A DNA stretch of 64,000 nucleotides, taken from assembly GCA_030824515.1 (NCBI GenBank), contig JAVBXN010000028.1, positions 33,807 to 97,806 on the forward strand, read 5' to 3'. The translations under genes were made by a program, and so were the position numbers. A model generated the notes under the pieces. The model did not search any database, was not told where the DNA came from, and was given only the letters and a program-made list of their open reading frames with translations. This stretch comes from Pelobacter sp. Lineage in GTDB: Bacteria > Desulfobacterota > Desulfuromonadia > Geobacterales > Pseudopelobacteraceae. Below, piece by piece: positions 16,859 to 27,053 of this stretch. Within the stretch, counting starts at the first letter, position 1. Every line of letters begins with the position of its first letter.

Positions 16859-19800
16859 ATGGCTGAAAAAGACATCCTCCGGAACATGATCTTCCAGCCG
16901 GGCCAGAGCCAGGGCGAACGCATGCCCGTGGAGCTGGGGGTTCACCACGCCGATGTGGATGAACATACACCGGAAGAGCAGCTGCGCTTTACCCGCAAGC
17001 TGGCGGCTTTCATCAGTTATTTCGGCAATGACGCCGAAACGCCCGAGGGGGACTGGTCCAACTTCTTTCCCGCCGACGATGAAGCCATCAAAAAAGCGCT
17101 GGAAAACGCCTCGGGCGACACACAGCCACATCTGGCGCTGTTTCTGGCCTTTCTGGAGCTGTACCGGATTCCCCGGGAGGTAATCAACCGCATCACCGGA
17201 CGCCATCTGGATTTTTACTATCGGGATGTGCTGCGGCTCGACAAGAAGGGCGCCCTGCCGGACAGGGTCCACCTGCTGCTGGAACTGAAAAAGAACTCTC
17301 CGCCGATCATGGTCGGGCCGGAGCTGCACTTTTTGGCCGGCAAGGATGCGCTTGGCCGGGAACGGATCTACGCCGCGAGCCATGCTACCGTGATCAACAG
17401 CGCACGGGTGGATTCGTTGCGCTCGCTGTTCGTTGATTCAAGTGGACATGGCAGGATCCTGCAGGCGCCGATCGCCAACTCGTCCGACGGCCTGGGGGGC
17501 AAACTGGCCGGTGACGAACCCAAGTGGCACGGATTCGGCCACAACGGGCTGCAGACGGCCGAGACCGGTTTCGCGCTGGCCTCGCCGGTGCTACGGATGC
17601 GGGAGGGAATCCGCCGGGTGACCCTGACGCTGACACTTGGCCGACTCGACCGGAATACAATCAATGACGAGACTCTCAAGGAGGCTTTCGAGGCCTTTAT
17701 CACCGGCGAAAAGCAGTGGCTGGGACCGTATCCGGTTACTCCGGGGCTGGCGCTTGATACAGACCGGAACTTCACGCTGTCACTCTCCTTTTCGATCCCC
17801 GCAAACGAAAAAGCGGTGATCGATTATGACCAGCCGGTGCATGGCTACTCCTACAACGCCGCGGCGCCGGTGGTCCAACTGCTGTTGAAGGAAAACTGCG
17901 GCACGATCGGCTACAACCAGCTGAAACGGATCAGGCTGCTCAAGGCCGCGCTAACGGTGGACGTATCCAATATCACGTCACTGGCCCTGGAAAACGACCA
18001 GGGCACGCTGGACCCGGGCAAGGCTTTCCTCCCCTTCGGCACTCAGCCGACCAGGGGCTCGCGCCTGATGATCGGCTGCGCCGAAGCGCTCGGCAAGAAG
18101 CTGGCCGAGCTGAAGATCAGTGTCAAGTGGAAGGACGCTCCCTCCGACTTTACCAGCCACTACGACGGCTACGACGTGCGCGGCATTGACAACGCCGCTT
18201 TCACGGCGGAGGTATCCTTCAGCGATGGCGGTAACTGGCACGTTTCAAGTCCGGGCCTGCAGCTGTTCGAATCCGTCAATGCCTCCGAGGAACATCGCTT
18301 CAGCTTTTCAAGCGGCAGTTCACCGGCAGCGGCCAGCATCTCGCAGGGGATGCGCATACATGCGCTGAACAACTCCGGCAGCCTCTGGGGGATCAGAACG
18401 GCCGGTTCCTGGCTGCTCCGCAAACCGGTCTTCGAATCCTTCAGAAAAATGGTTCCAGAAACCCGCGCGGGCTTCATAACCTTTTCCCTGGAACGCGACT
18501 TCCTGCACTCCGCCTATCGCAGGAAGTACGTCGAAAATGTCGTCACCTTCAGCAGGAGCGGCGGAACCCTGACAATCCTGAACGAACCCTACACGCCGGC
18601 CATCCGCGGCATCTCGCTTTCCTACCGGGCCGTTTCCGACGAGGTCAATATCGGCCGGGAGCAGGCCACGATCGATGATTTCTCCAACCCGGATCTGAAC
18701 TTCTTCCAGATCGCCTATTTCGGCCAGATGCGCGAGCATCGCTACCAGCGCGACCAGTTCGGCTTCCTGCAGGACAAGAACGTATACCTGCTCCCGCGCT
18801 ACGGCAATCAGGGCGAACTGCTGGTCGGTTTCAGCGGCCTGCGGGGCGGAGACAGCGTCAGCGTGCTGTTCCAGACCGCCGAGGGGAGCGCCGACCCGCG
18901 GCTGCCCCGTCAGCAGGTCGGCTGGTCGGCGCTGTGCGACAACTACTGGAAACCGCTCGACCGCAGCCAGGTGCTGCTGGATACGACCAACCAGCTGCTG
19001 ACCAGCGGCATCATCACCTTTGTGATTCCCGCTGAAGCAACCACCAGCAACACAATACTCCCCGACGGACGGATCTGGTTGAAAGCGGGCGTTGCCGGCA
19101 ATGTCGGCGCGGTCAGCCTGCTGATCGATGTGGCCGCCAACGCGCTGGAAGCCCGTTTCATGGATAACGGCAACGCCCCCCGGCAATCGTCGGCCCCGCT
19201 TGAAAAAGGCACTATCTGCAAAATGAAAAACGGTCCGGCCGAATTAAAAACCGTCAGACAGCCCTATGCATCCTTCGGCGGCCACCCACCGGAATCGGAC
19301 GACCTGTTCCATACCCGCGTGTCGGAACGGCTGCGCCACAAGAACCGCTGCATCACCCCTTGGGATTACGAACGCATCATCCTGGAAGCCTTTCCCGGAC
19401 TGCACAGGGTCAAATGCATCCCGCATGCAACAAGCGACTGCTGGCTCAAGCCGGGAAACGTACTGATCGTGGTGGTGCCGGACCTGAAGAACAGAAACGC
19501 GGTCAACCCGCTGGAGCCCAGGGTGGATTCGGACACGCTCGACCGCATCACCGCCCACCTCCGGCAGCGCTGTGGCATGCAGGTCGGAGTACAGACCGTC
19601 AACCCGCGCTACCAGAAAGTCCGCCTGGATTTCAGGGTCAAGTTGCGGGACGGTTATGAGCCCAATTTCCATTGCCGGGAGCTGGATGCCGCGCTGATCC
19701 GTTACCTGTCTCCCTGGGCATTCCAGGCCGAAAGCGGGATCTCCTTCGGCGGCACGATCCATAAATCGGTGCTGCTGGACTTCGTGGAGGAACTGGAATA

Positions 19801-19939
19801 CGTGGATTATGTCACCGATTTCAGGATGTACAGCTATCAGGGAGAAACATCCAACATGATCGACATCAACGTGGCGCAACCGGAAACCCCCGACGCGATC
19901 CTGGTTTCGGCCGGCAGCCACTTCATCCGGGAAGTGTGA
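16859..19939 (+). CDS. Baseplate J / gp6-like wedge protein (Pvc11-like)
   Basis: A 1026-residue protein, the large gp6-like wedge that forms the baseplate ring. The C-terminal part shows baseplate-J features: DDLFHTRVSERLRHKNRCIT, WDYERIILEAFPGLHRVKCI, VLIVVVPDLKN, and RYLSPWAFQAESGISFGG. The first half is a less conserved eCIS extension. It starts 12 bp after the gp25-like stop and ends overlapping or abutting the next gene. Length is normal for Pvc11/Afp11-type proteins. Confidence 0.9.
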   Translation: MAEKDILRNMIFQPGQSQGERMPVELGVHHADVDEHTPEEQLRFTRKLAAFISYFGNDAETPEGDWSNFFPADDEAIKKALENASGDTQPHLALFLAFLELYRIPREVINRITGRHLDFYYRDVLRLDKKGALPDRVHLLLELKKNSPPIMVGPELHFLAGKDALGRERIYAASHATVINSARVDSLRSLFVDSSGHGRILQAPIANSSDGLGGKLAGDEPKWHGFGHNGLQTAETGFALASPVLRMREGIRRVTLTLTLGRLDRNTINDETLKEAFEAFITGEKQWLGPYPVTPGLALDTDRNFTLSLSFSIPANEKAVIDYDQPVHGYSYNAAAPVVQLLLKENCGTIGYNQLKRIRLLKAALTVDVSNITSLALENDQGTLDPGKAFLPFGTQPTRGSRLMIGCAEALGKKLAELKISVKWKDAPSDFTSHYDGYDVRGIDNAAFTAEVSFSDGGNWHVSSPGLQLFESVNASEEHRFSFSSGSSPAAASISQGMRIHALNNSGSLWGIRTAGSWLLRKPVFESFRKMVPETRAGFITFSLERDFLHSAYRRKYVENVVTFSRSGGTLTILNEPYTPAIRGISLSYRAVSDEVNIGREQATIDDFSNPDLNFFQIAYFGQMREHRYQRDQFGFLQDKNVYLLPRYGNQGELLVGFSGLRGGDSVSVLFQTAEGSADPRLPRQQVGWSALCDNYWKPLDRSQVLLDTTNQLLTSGIITFVIPAEATTSNTILPDGRIWLKAGVAGNVGAVSLLIDVAANALEARFMDNGNAPRQSSAPLEKGTICKMKNGPAELKTVRQPYASFGGHPPESDDLFHTRVSERLRHKNRCITPWDYERIILEAFPGLHRVKCIPHATSDCWLKPGNVLIVVVPDLKNRNAVNPLEPRVDSDTLDRITAHLRQRCGMQVGVQTVNPRYQKVRLDFRVKLRDGYEPNFHCRELDAALIRYLSPWAFQAESGISFGGTIHKSVLLDFVEELEYVDYVTDFRMYSYQGETSNMIDINVAQPETPDAILVSAGSHFIREV

Positions 19940-19944
19940 TAGCG

Positions 19945-22533
19945 ATGATCGCAACCATATCCAAAAAAAACAGCGCTGAAACGGCGCAGGACCAGCGGCG
20001 GCTGAACGCGATCGGGCTGGGACACGTGCAGCGGCTGAGCCGACGCATCTGGACCGACTACAACGTGCATGATCCGGGCATCACGATTCTGGAGCTGCTC
20101 TGTTACGCGCTGACCGATCTGGGCTACCGGGCATCCTTCCCTCTGCCGGACCTGCTGGCCAGCGCCGGCGATAACGCCAGGGAGATGGAGAAGCAGTTCT
20201 TCACGGCGCGAAAAATCCTGCCCAACCGCCCGCTGACCATGTCCGATTACCGCAAGCTGCTGATCGACATCAAGGGGGTCAAAAACGCCTGGCTGGCAAC
20301 CGTAACGGAGAGCTACTACGCCGACACGGCCCGGGGGCAACTGCTGCGGGACAACCCCGGTACGCCGGAAATCCGCGAGATACGCCTCTCCGGCCTCTAC
20401 GCGGTGACGATCGAGTATGACTCTGAGAATGCCGACGAACAGCTGCAGGTACAAAAGGCGGTCGAAGCGGCGCTTCTGGCCAACCGCAACCTGTGCGAGG
20501 ATTTCACCGGGTTCAAGCGGGTCGAAACCCAGCCCTTCAACCTCTGCTGCGAGCTGGAACTGGAACCGGATGCCGACACGGCGGCGATCAAGGCCGAGAT
20601 ACTGTTCCGGGTGCAGGAGTATCTGGCGCCGTTGGTCCGCAACCACACCCTGGCCGAAATGCTGGAGCGGAAGAAAAGCGACGGCAGCCGCTATACCGCC
20701 GACGAGATCTTCGACGGCCCGGCGCTTTCCTGCGGCTTCATCGACGACGAGGAGCTGGCCCGGGCCGAACTGCGCGTTGAGCTCCGCCTTTCCGACGTGA
20801 TCGGCATCATCATGGATATCAGCGGGGTCAAGGCGGTTCGGGACATCCTGCTGCACCCGCACGGGCTCCCCGGCACGCTGGAGAATAAATGGCTGGTTCC
20901 GGTTGCGGCGGGGAAGAAGGCGCTCCTGAACCAGGGCCATTCGCGGATCGTTTTTTACAAACGCGGCATGCCGGTGATGGCCGACAACAGCGCGGTCGAA
21001 ACCCGCCTGGAGCAGTTGCGGAACGCCGCCTCTGCCAGGACCGACCTGGAATTCTCCTATGACTTCGAGATTCCCCGGGGCAGCTTCAGGAATCCGGCTT
21101 CCTACTATTCATTCCAGAACCATTTCCCGGCCCTGTTCGGGCTGTGCGATGCCGGCCCGGGCAGCACCGCCGACGGCCAACGCCGGGCGCAAGCCTTGCA
21201 GCTGAAAGCCTACCTGCTCTTTTTCGATCAGCTGATGGCAGATTACTTCGCCCAGCTGGGGCACGTAAAAGAGCTGTTTTCCAGCGACCCGGCACTGCGG
21301 CGGACCTATTTCCACCAGGCGGTGACCTCGTTTGCCGGGTATGAAAAACTGTACGGCACCGACGACGCCGACCTGATCGTGAAAACGATCCAGGACTCGG
21401 TCGAGGACAAGGGGCTTCTGGCGGAGCGGCGCAACCGTTTCCTCGACCACCTGATCGCCCGTTTTGCCGAACGCTTCAACGATTTAGCCAGCATCATGTA
21501 CTCCGCCTTCGGCACAGCACCCGAACAGATGGCCAGCCTCAAGTGCGAATTCCTGAACGACTACCCGGCCATCAGCAGCGAACGCTCGCTGGCCTGGAAT
21601 TACAGCCTGAAGGAAGATGCGGACCTGTGGAACTCGGCCAACATCTCCGGGCTGGAACGGCGGCTGGCGCGACTGCTCGGCATCCGCAACATCACCCGCA
21701 GAAACCTGGGCGATATCGCCTATGACCTCTACGCCGAAATCGACGGCACCCCCGACGACGAGTTTCGCTTCCGCATCCGGAAACGGGACAGCGGCAAGAT
21801 CATCCTCAGTAGCAGCACCCGCTATGCCACCGCCGCTCTGGCCCGGGACGAAATGCAGCGCGCGATTCATTCCGGACTGCTGCCAGCCGGCTACCAGCGT
21901 AAAACTACCAGTGACGGCAGGTATTACTTCAACGTGATCGACGGCGGCGAGGTGCTGGCACGCCGCATCGAGTACTTCGCCGACGAGGCGACCATGAATA
22001 CGGCCATTGACGAAACCATGGAATACCTGCGGGTCAACTACAGCGACGAGGGGCTGTACCTGGTCGAAAACATCCTGCTCAGGCCGGAAAGCGGGGAGGA
22101 TCCGTTCCTGCCGATCTGCCCCGCATCCAGCGGCGGCGTCTGCACGGAGAACGACCCCTACAGCTACCGCATCCACGTGATTCTGCCGGCCTACGGCAGC
22201 CGCTTCCGGTCAATGGACTTCCGCCGCTTCGCCGAAGCTGTGATCCGTAACGAGACGCCGGCCCATATCCTCCCGAAGATCTGCTGGATCGGCAAGGACG
22301 ACATGGCCCGCCTGGAGAAGGATTACCGGGACTGGGTCTACCTGAAAGCCGGCGCGGAGAAGTCGCGGCGCGCGGAAAAACTGGCGCGTTTCATCGAGAC
22401 GCTCTTCACGGTCAGGAACGTCTACCCTGCGGAACATCTGCACCAGTGCGAAGCGGGCGATGAACAGCCGAAATTCGTGCTGGGGAGGACGGCGCTGGGG
22501 AGCGAAGATATTGGCGGGACAAATCCCCCCTAA
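19945..22533 (+). CDS. Baseplate wedge protein, gp7-like (Pvc12-like)
   Basis: About 862 residues from ATG 19945 (GGAAG upstream); a GTG at 19936 overlapping the previous stop is an alternative. The N-terminus RRIWTDYNVHDPGITILELL and CYALTDLGYRASFPL is characteristic of eCIS gp7-like proteins. In PVC this protein pairs with the gp6-like protein in each wedge. Its last residues (TNPP) and TAA stop are supplied by palindromic repeat copy 2, so the repeat has probably replaced the original C-terminus. Confidence 0.87.
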   Translation: MIATISKKNSAETAQDQRRLNAIGLGHVQRLSRRIWTDYNVHDPGITILELLCYALTDLGYRASFPLPDLLASAGDNAREMEKQFFTARKILPNRPLTMSDYRKLLIDIKGVKNAWLATVTESYYADTARGQLLRDNPGTPEIREIRLSGLYAVTIEYDSENADEQLQVQKAVEAALLANRNLCEDFTGFKRVETQPFNLCCELELEPDADTAAIKAEILFRVQEYLAPLVRNHTLAEMLERKKSDGSRYTADEIFDGPALSCGFIDDEELARAELRVELRLSDVIGIIMDISGVKAVRDILLHPHGLPGTLENKWLVPVAAGKKALLNQGHSRIVFYKRGMPVMADNSAVETRLEQLRNAASARTDLEFSYDFEIPRGSFRNPASYYSFQNHFPALFGLCDAGPGSTADGQRRAQALQLKAYLLFFDQLMADYFAQLGHVKELFSSDPALRRTYFHQAVTSFAGYEKLYGTDDADLIVKTIQDSVEDKGLLAERRNRFLDHLIARFAERFNDLASIMYSAFGTAPEQMASLKCEFLNDYPAISSERSLAWNYSLKEDADLWNSANISGLERRLARLLGIRNITRRNLGDIAYDLYAEIDGTPDDEFRFRIRKRDSGKIILSSSTRYATAALARDEMQRAIHSGLLPAGYQRKTTSDGRYYFNVIDGGEVLARRIEYFADEATMNTAIDETMEYLRVNYSDEGLYLVENILLRPESGEDPFLPICPASSGGVCTENDPYSYRIHVILPAYGSRFRSMDFRRFAEAVIRNETPAHILPKICWIGKDDMARLEKDYRDWVYLKAGAEKSRRAEKLARFIETLFTVRNVYPAEHLHQCEAGDEQPKFVLGRTALGSEDIGGTNPP

Positions 22534-22602
22534 CCCCCCTTTTGTAAAGGGGGGACTCCGTAAGACCTCCCCCTTTTTGAAAGGGGGATTGAGGGGGATT
22601 TG
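22520..22602. repeat. CCCCCTTT palindromic repeat, copy 2
   Basis: An 83-bp imperfect palindrome with the same termini and inner arms as the copy at 16005-16083. Its first bases lie inside the gp7-like gene and supply that gene's stop codon. As an RNA it would form a strong hairpin within the eCIS message. Confidence 0.85.
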
Positions 22603-22656
22603 CTCTTGACTATTACGAAGTAGAATTATTTTTTGCTATTTACGGGGACTTACGCC

Positions 22657-25497
22657 ATGGCACAGATATTCAGAAGTCTTGATGCAATTTCCAGCGGCTA
22701 CAGCGTGTTTGAAAAAGACCAGGTGCTGACCCACGATCAGCTCAACAGTGTCGCTGACTATCTGGACGACCAGTCGCGCCTGACCCGGACCGCTCTGCTG
22801 GGGGTCGGGATCTCCTGCGGCCTGCGTGTTGCCCGGCAGGGTGACAACATCACGCTGTCCAGGGGAGTGGGGGTCACCAGCGACGGCGACCTGCTGTGGA
22901 TTCCCGGCGACCTGGTCTATGACCGTTTCCGCCCGTACGACGCCACAAAGCCGGCCTATGCGCCGTTTTACGCGGGCGGGACCATCCCCGGTGAAATGCT
23001 GCCGGTCTACGAATTGGTAGGCGCCGGAGAGAGCGGCGACAGCCGCACCGAAGCGCTCGGCAACTTCAGCGCCAGCACCGCCGCCAGGCTGGAGGACATG
23101 GTTGCGCTTCTGTACATGGAAAGTTATGTGACCGACCGGGATCTCTGTTCGGGAACCGATTGCGACAATCTGGGGCAGGAATGCCTCAACAGCGTCCGCC
23201 TGCTGCTGATGGACAACAGCCTGATCGGCCCGCTGCTGGAAAACATCGCCACCCCGCAACAGGCCTTCAGCATGCTGGACGAGATCGTCGCCGATCGTCC
23301 GCTCTTCACAGCGTCGGTCAATGCCCCCGGCCTGCTGGCGCAGCGCTACCGCTCGGCCTGCAACACGATTCACGGCAAACTGGCCACGGAACTGCCCAAA
23401 CTGTACCGGCACTGTTCAGCCTTCCTCGGCGGGCTGTTCCCCGGCGATCCATCCGACGCCTGGGTCGCCACGCTGAAAGAGCTGAATGCCTCCTTCGCCT
23501 CCCAGGCTTTCGGAATTCAATACTACTACGATTTCCTGCGGGACCTGGTGGAAACCTGGAACGACTTCCGTTACCTGCTCCCGGGCGAGCGCAGCTGGTG
23601 CTGCCCCGACCCGGCCGCCTTTCCCAAGCATCTGCTGCTGGGCAACCTGGCCACCGGCGGCGACCCGGGCCAGAACCGCACGCAATTCTATCCGTCGCCG
23701 CTGGCGAGCCGGACCATCGAGCAGCTTGATCATGCCCGTTTCCTGGCGCAAAAGCTTGACACGCTGATCCGCACGTTCCGGTTGCCGGAGCCTCAGGGGG
23801 CCGCGGTTCGCATCACCCCCAGCCTGTCCTGGGAACAGCCGCTGGAAGAACGGGCCATACCCTATTACTACCGGGTGGATTCCGGCAACCCGATCCATCG
23901 CAACTGGAATTATCGGCTCCATTGCCGCGGCATGGATAGCGGCATCTATTCTTACAACGCCACGCTGTACCGGGCCACGGGAGCCGCAGCCGCTCCGCTG
24001 ACGGCGCAGATCGGACGCTTCGGCTTCTTCCGCGTCGAAGGGCATCTGGGGCAACCGCTCAAAACCGTGACCGACACGATTGAAAAACAGATCGCGGACT
24101 GGAATCTCCCCTTCTGGGTACATGCGGTAATGCTGGGACCGGACCGGAGCAGGATCGTCAAAAAACCGGGCATCCGCTACACGGACCTGCACCGTTTCCA
24201 TTACCTGTTGCGGCAGGACGTCAGCCACCAGCTGGGCGAAGTGGTCAATTTCAGCCAGAACTTCAAACAGAAGGTGCATCGGGCGGTACGCGACAACCTG
24301 ATCACCGACGCCCCCGATGATGAAAACGGCAAGACCCTGGAAAACATCTCCAAGGACCAGAACGCGATCGTGGCGCGCAACGCCGCCCGGGTCAGGTCCG
24401 GACTGAACCGCAGCTATTCCGGTTACAAGGCCGACAGCAGCTGGAAGCAGAACGTGGCCCCCGCCATGCAGGCCGCCGGGCAGTTCAAGTCCCGTCTGGG
24501 CGAGGTGGTGAAAACGGAGTTTGCCACCCCCTTCGACTCGCTGATCGGCAATACACAGATCCAGTGGCTCGACTGGCTGGACGACATCATCAAGGCCCGC
24601 GAGGAACGGGAAGACACAAAACTGCTCTTCTCCACCTTTGTCTCGCAACATCCCGGCCTGCAGCACAGTGGCGGAGTTACCAGCGGCGGCACCCTGGTGC
24701 TGGTTTATGACCAGGACCAGGCCGTGGTGGCCGACTTCACGCTCCCCTACCGCTGCTCGGATACAATCGAAGAGGAACCGGCCGAGCCGCCGCTGAAAAA
24801 ACCGGGGTTGCGGCCCGGCTGGATAGTCGGCAACGGCATCAGCGTACTGCCGTCGCGCGACAAGTTTGTACGGGACAGGCTAAACATCTTCAAGACCGAC
24901 CAGCTGGAAGTGTTCGTAAAAAGCAGACTGGACGACTTCAAGCTCGAACATGTGGACGTGCTGAAGGAAGAACTTGATCAGGACTGGAACCGGAAGTTCG
25001 ATTCCCAGCAGAAGGAATATTTCGGAACCATGAAAGAATCGGTCAATCTGTTGGGCAACGCGCTGATTTCGCGCAAGGATATGGCGATTGCCGCCGACGC
25101 CAACCTGGCCGGTTTCTCCGACAAGACCCTCGAACAGAAGGTCGTTGGTGCCAGGGAAAAACAGCTGGTGGCCGATTATCTGCGGAAGAAGTCCTCACAG
25201 AGTGATCTGTCGGCCGAGAAACGCACGCTTTACGAACAACAGTCCAAGGAGGCTGAATCCGATCTTGCGCTGGCGATTACCGATGCAACCAGGTATGTGG
25301 CCGAGTCGAGAACCGACGTTTCGGTCGGCAGCGAGGGAATGTCAGCCATGCTGGAGCTGCAAAACAGCCTGCAGACCATGACCGACGAAAAAGCCGTGGC
25401 AATGGTAACCGACGGTTTCGGCACAATAAAGAACAGTTTCAACAACAACGGGTTGAACCTGATCATGGATTCGATGATTGAGATCCGCAGGAGATGA
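22657..25497 (+). CDS. Large conserved eCIS protein at the tail-fibre position (unknown function)
   Basis: About 946 residues from ATG 22657 (MAQIFRSLD). The N-terminus has FEKDQVLTHDQLNSVADYLD, RLTRTALLGVGISCGLRV and GVGVTSDGDLLWIPGD, a pattern I associate with a conserved eCIS protein also seen in Bacteroidetes clusters. The middle is beta-rich; the last ~200 residues are charged and helical (likely coiled coil). It occupies the place of the Pvc13 tail fibre, between gp7-like and tape-measure genes, but shows no fibre repeats. A fibre adaptor or baseplate accessory role is possible. Confidence 0.7.
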   Translation: MAQIFRSLDAISSGYSVFEKDQVLTHDQLNSVADYLDDQSRLTRTALLGVGISCGLRVARQGDNITLSRGVGVTSDGDLLWIPGDLVYDRFRPYDATKPAYAPFYAGGTIPGEMLPVYELVGAGESGDSRTEALGNFSASTAARLEDMVALLYMESYVTDRDLCSGTDCDNLGQECLNSVRLLLMDNSLIGPLLENIATPQQAFSMLDEIVADRPLFTASVNAPGLLAQRYRSACNTIHGKLATELPKLYRHCSAFLGGLFPGDPSDAWVATLKELNASFASQAFGIQYYYDFLRDLVETWNDFRYLLPGERSWCCPDPAAFPKHLLLGNLATGGDPGQNRTQFYPSPLASRTIEQLDHARFLAQKLDTLIRTFRLPEPQGAAVRITPSLSWEQPLEERAIPYYYRVDSGNPIHRNWNYRLHCRGMDSGIYSYNATLYRATGAAAAPLTAQIGRFGFFRVEGHLGQPLKTVTDTIEKQIADWNLPFWVHAVMLGPDRSRIVKKPGIRYTDLHRFHYLLRQDVSHQLGEVVNFSQNFKQKVHRAVRDNLITDAPDDENGKTLENISKDQNAIVARNAARVRSGLNRSYSGYKADSSWKQNVAPAMQAAGQFKSRLGEVVKTEFATPFDSLIGNTQIQWLDWLDDIIKAREEREDTKLLFSTFVSQHPGLQHSGGVTSGGTLVLVYDQDQAVVADFTLPYRCSDTIEEEPAEPPLKKPGLRPGWIVGNGISVLPSRDKFVRDRLNIFKTDQLEVFVKSRLDDFKLEHVDVLKEELDQDWNRKFDSQQKEYFGTMKESVNLLGNALISRKDMAIAADANLAGFSDKTLEQKVVGAREKQLVADYLRKKSSQSDLSAEKRTLYEQQSKEAESDLALAITDATRYVAESRTDVSVGSEGMSAMLELQNSLQTMTDEKAVAMVTDGFGTIKNSFNNNGLNLIMDSMIEIRRR

Positions 25498-25504
25498 GGC
25501 CGGC

Positions 25505-27049
25505 ATGAACGGCGCTCCGCACCGAATACGCTCGCTGCGCTGGCAGGTCGGCGCAGAAACGGCCGCCACGGCTTTCTCCTGGCGCGCGCTGCTGCGGGAA
25601 AAGGGCGCCGATCTGCTGCTGCCGGTGCTCGAACAGGGGCTTGATGAAGCCGCCACCCTGGAGCGTGTCATTCACATCCCGAAGGTCGAGCTGCATATCC
25701 GGATCGATTCCGAACAGGAGCTGGAGAAGCTGCTCCCCGGAGCTATGCTCGATCAGCTCAGGCGGCAATTGCGGCTTCAGTTGGCGGCCGGGGGGACAAC
25801 CGCGCAAGCACCGCCCGGCGAAGTTGTCACGGAAGAGAACAGCCGTTTCGAGATTCTGATGCAGTACCTGCGGAGCGGCACGCTCCCCTGGCAGGCGGCC
25901 GACGGCAGCGCCGAGGATCAGGCACTGCAACTTGGTGAAACCTGCCGGGAGGAATGGCCGCGCATACTGGAACTTCTCAAAACGGTGCGGGAAGAAGCGC
26001 CCTTCTATTTCCGCCTGTTGCAGCTGCTCCCGGAGAAAGAGTACTCAATGCTAATCCGGGTGCTCTCGGACTCAATCCCGGAGGAATTCCGGGAAACGGC
26101 CATGGAATGCCTGGCGCTGCTTTTGGATGGCAAGAGTGAACGTTCCCGCCACAGCCACTATACGCGCCTGAGCCTGATGGCCGGCGTTCTGGCCGAGAGC
26201 ATTGCCTGGCAAAAAAAATCCGCCGCCCGCGCGCTCCTGAAGATGGCGGCCAGCACGGTGCCTCAGCAGGAGCGCCATCTGCTGAAAGAATCCATCGCGG
26301 CCATGCCCCGGCCGTTACCAGCGGAGGAGGCCGACAGCGCCGGCGTGGAGGATGAATCCGCTCCCGGAGTCAAAATTGTCAAAGCGCCGGACAGCCCGGA
26401 CCCGGAGTTACAACAGGAACAGCGATCTGAAAACAGGTTTGCGGCGTCACGCACAGATACGGGATCAACTGCCGCTGAATATAACAACCCGCCCGTTCCG
26501 GACGGCCGAAGCGAACAAACCCGCGCCGAGGTGTCGGAGGGGCTGTACCCGATGCTGGTCCACCAGGCCGGCCTGGTGCTGCTGCATCCCTTTCTGGCCC
26601 GTTTTTTCGAGATCTCCCACGTCAAGGAGGTCGGCAGGGAGGAGCTGCGGCCAACCTCCCTGCCACGTGCCGCAGCACTGTTGCACCTGCTGGCCACCGG
26701 ACGCGAAGATCTCTATGAATACGAACTTGGCCTGATAAAAATACTGCTGGGTCTTGATCCCGAAACAGCTCTGCCGGTCTGCGCCGGACTGCTAAGCGCC
26801 GAGGATCGCGAAGAGGCCGAAACAGTGCTGCAGTCGGCCATCGAACACTGGAGTGCACTCAAGAACACCTCGGCCGACGGCCTGCGCTCCGCCTTCATCG
26901 AACGTCACGGACTGCTGCGCAGGGACGATGGCGGCTGGAAGCTGAACCTGGAGCGCAAATCATATGACATTTTACTGGACCAGCTCCCATGGGGCATTGG
27001 CATCGTCAAACTGCCGTGGATGAAACGAGCCGTATTTACAGAATGGTGA
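25505..27049 (+). CDS. CIS tape measure protein (Pvc14-like)
   Basis: About 514 residues from ATG 25505; a longer frame from 25478 overlaps the previous gene and is unlikely. The N-terminal block (RIRSLRWQVGAETAATAFSW, LLPVLEQGLDEA, IPKVELHIRI) matches the start of the CIS tape-measure family. The C-terminal block has PMLVHQAGLVLLHPFLARFF, and RHGLLRRDDGGWKLNLERKS, LLDQLPWGIGIVKLPWM. In between is a variable charged linker. These proteins are thought to set sheath length. It directly precedes the ATPase gene (4-bp gap). Confidence 0.82.
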   Translation: MNGAPHRIRSLRWQVGAETAATAFSWRALLREKGADLLLPVLEQGLDEAATLERVIHIPKVELHIRIDSEQELEKLLPGAMLDQLRRQLRLQLAAGGTTAQAPPGEVVTEENSRFEILMQYLRSGTLPWQAADGSAEDQALQLGETCREEWPRILELLKTVREEAPFYFRLLQLLPEKEYSMLIRVLSDSIPEEFRETAMECLALLLDGKSERSRHSHYTRLSLMAGVLAESIAWQKKSAARALLKMAASTVPQQERHLLKESIAAMPRPLPAEEADSAGVEDESAPGVKIVKAPDSPDPELQQEQRSENRFAASRTDTGSTAAEYNNPPVPDGRSEQTRAEVSEGLYPMLVHQAGLVLLHPFLARFFEISHVKEVGREELRPTSLPRAAALLHLLATGREDLYEYELGLIKILLGLDPETALPVCAGLLSAEDREEAETVLQSAIEHWSALKNTSADGLRSAFIERHGLLRRDDGGWKLNLERKSYDILLDQLPWGIGIVKLPWMKRAVFTEW

Positions 27050-27053
27050 CCCG

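Noticed and set aside
23416..24666. 416-residue leftward ORF
   Set aside because: Shadow of the large eCIS protein in a GC-rich region.
9395..27049. Interpretation as a tailed prophage or T6SS
   Set aside because: No capsid, terminase, portal, integrase or lysis genes; DUF4255 cap, PAAR plus VgrG-like spike, tape-measure and AAA+ ATPase fit eCIS, and T6SS TssJLM membrane genes are absent.
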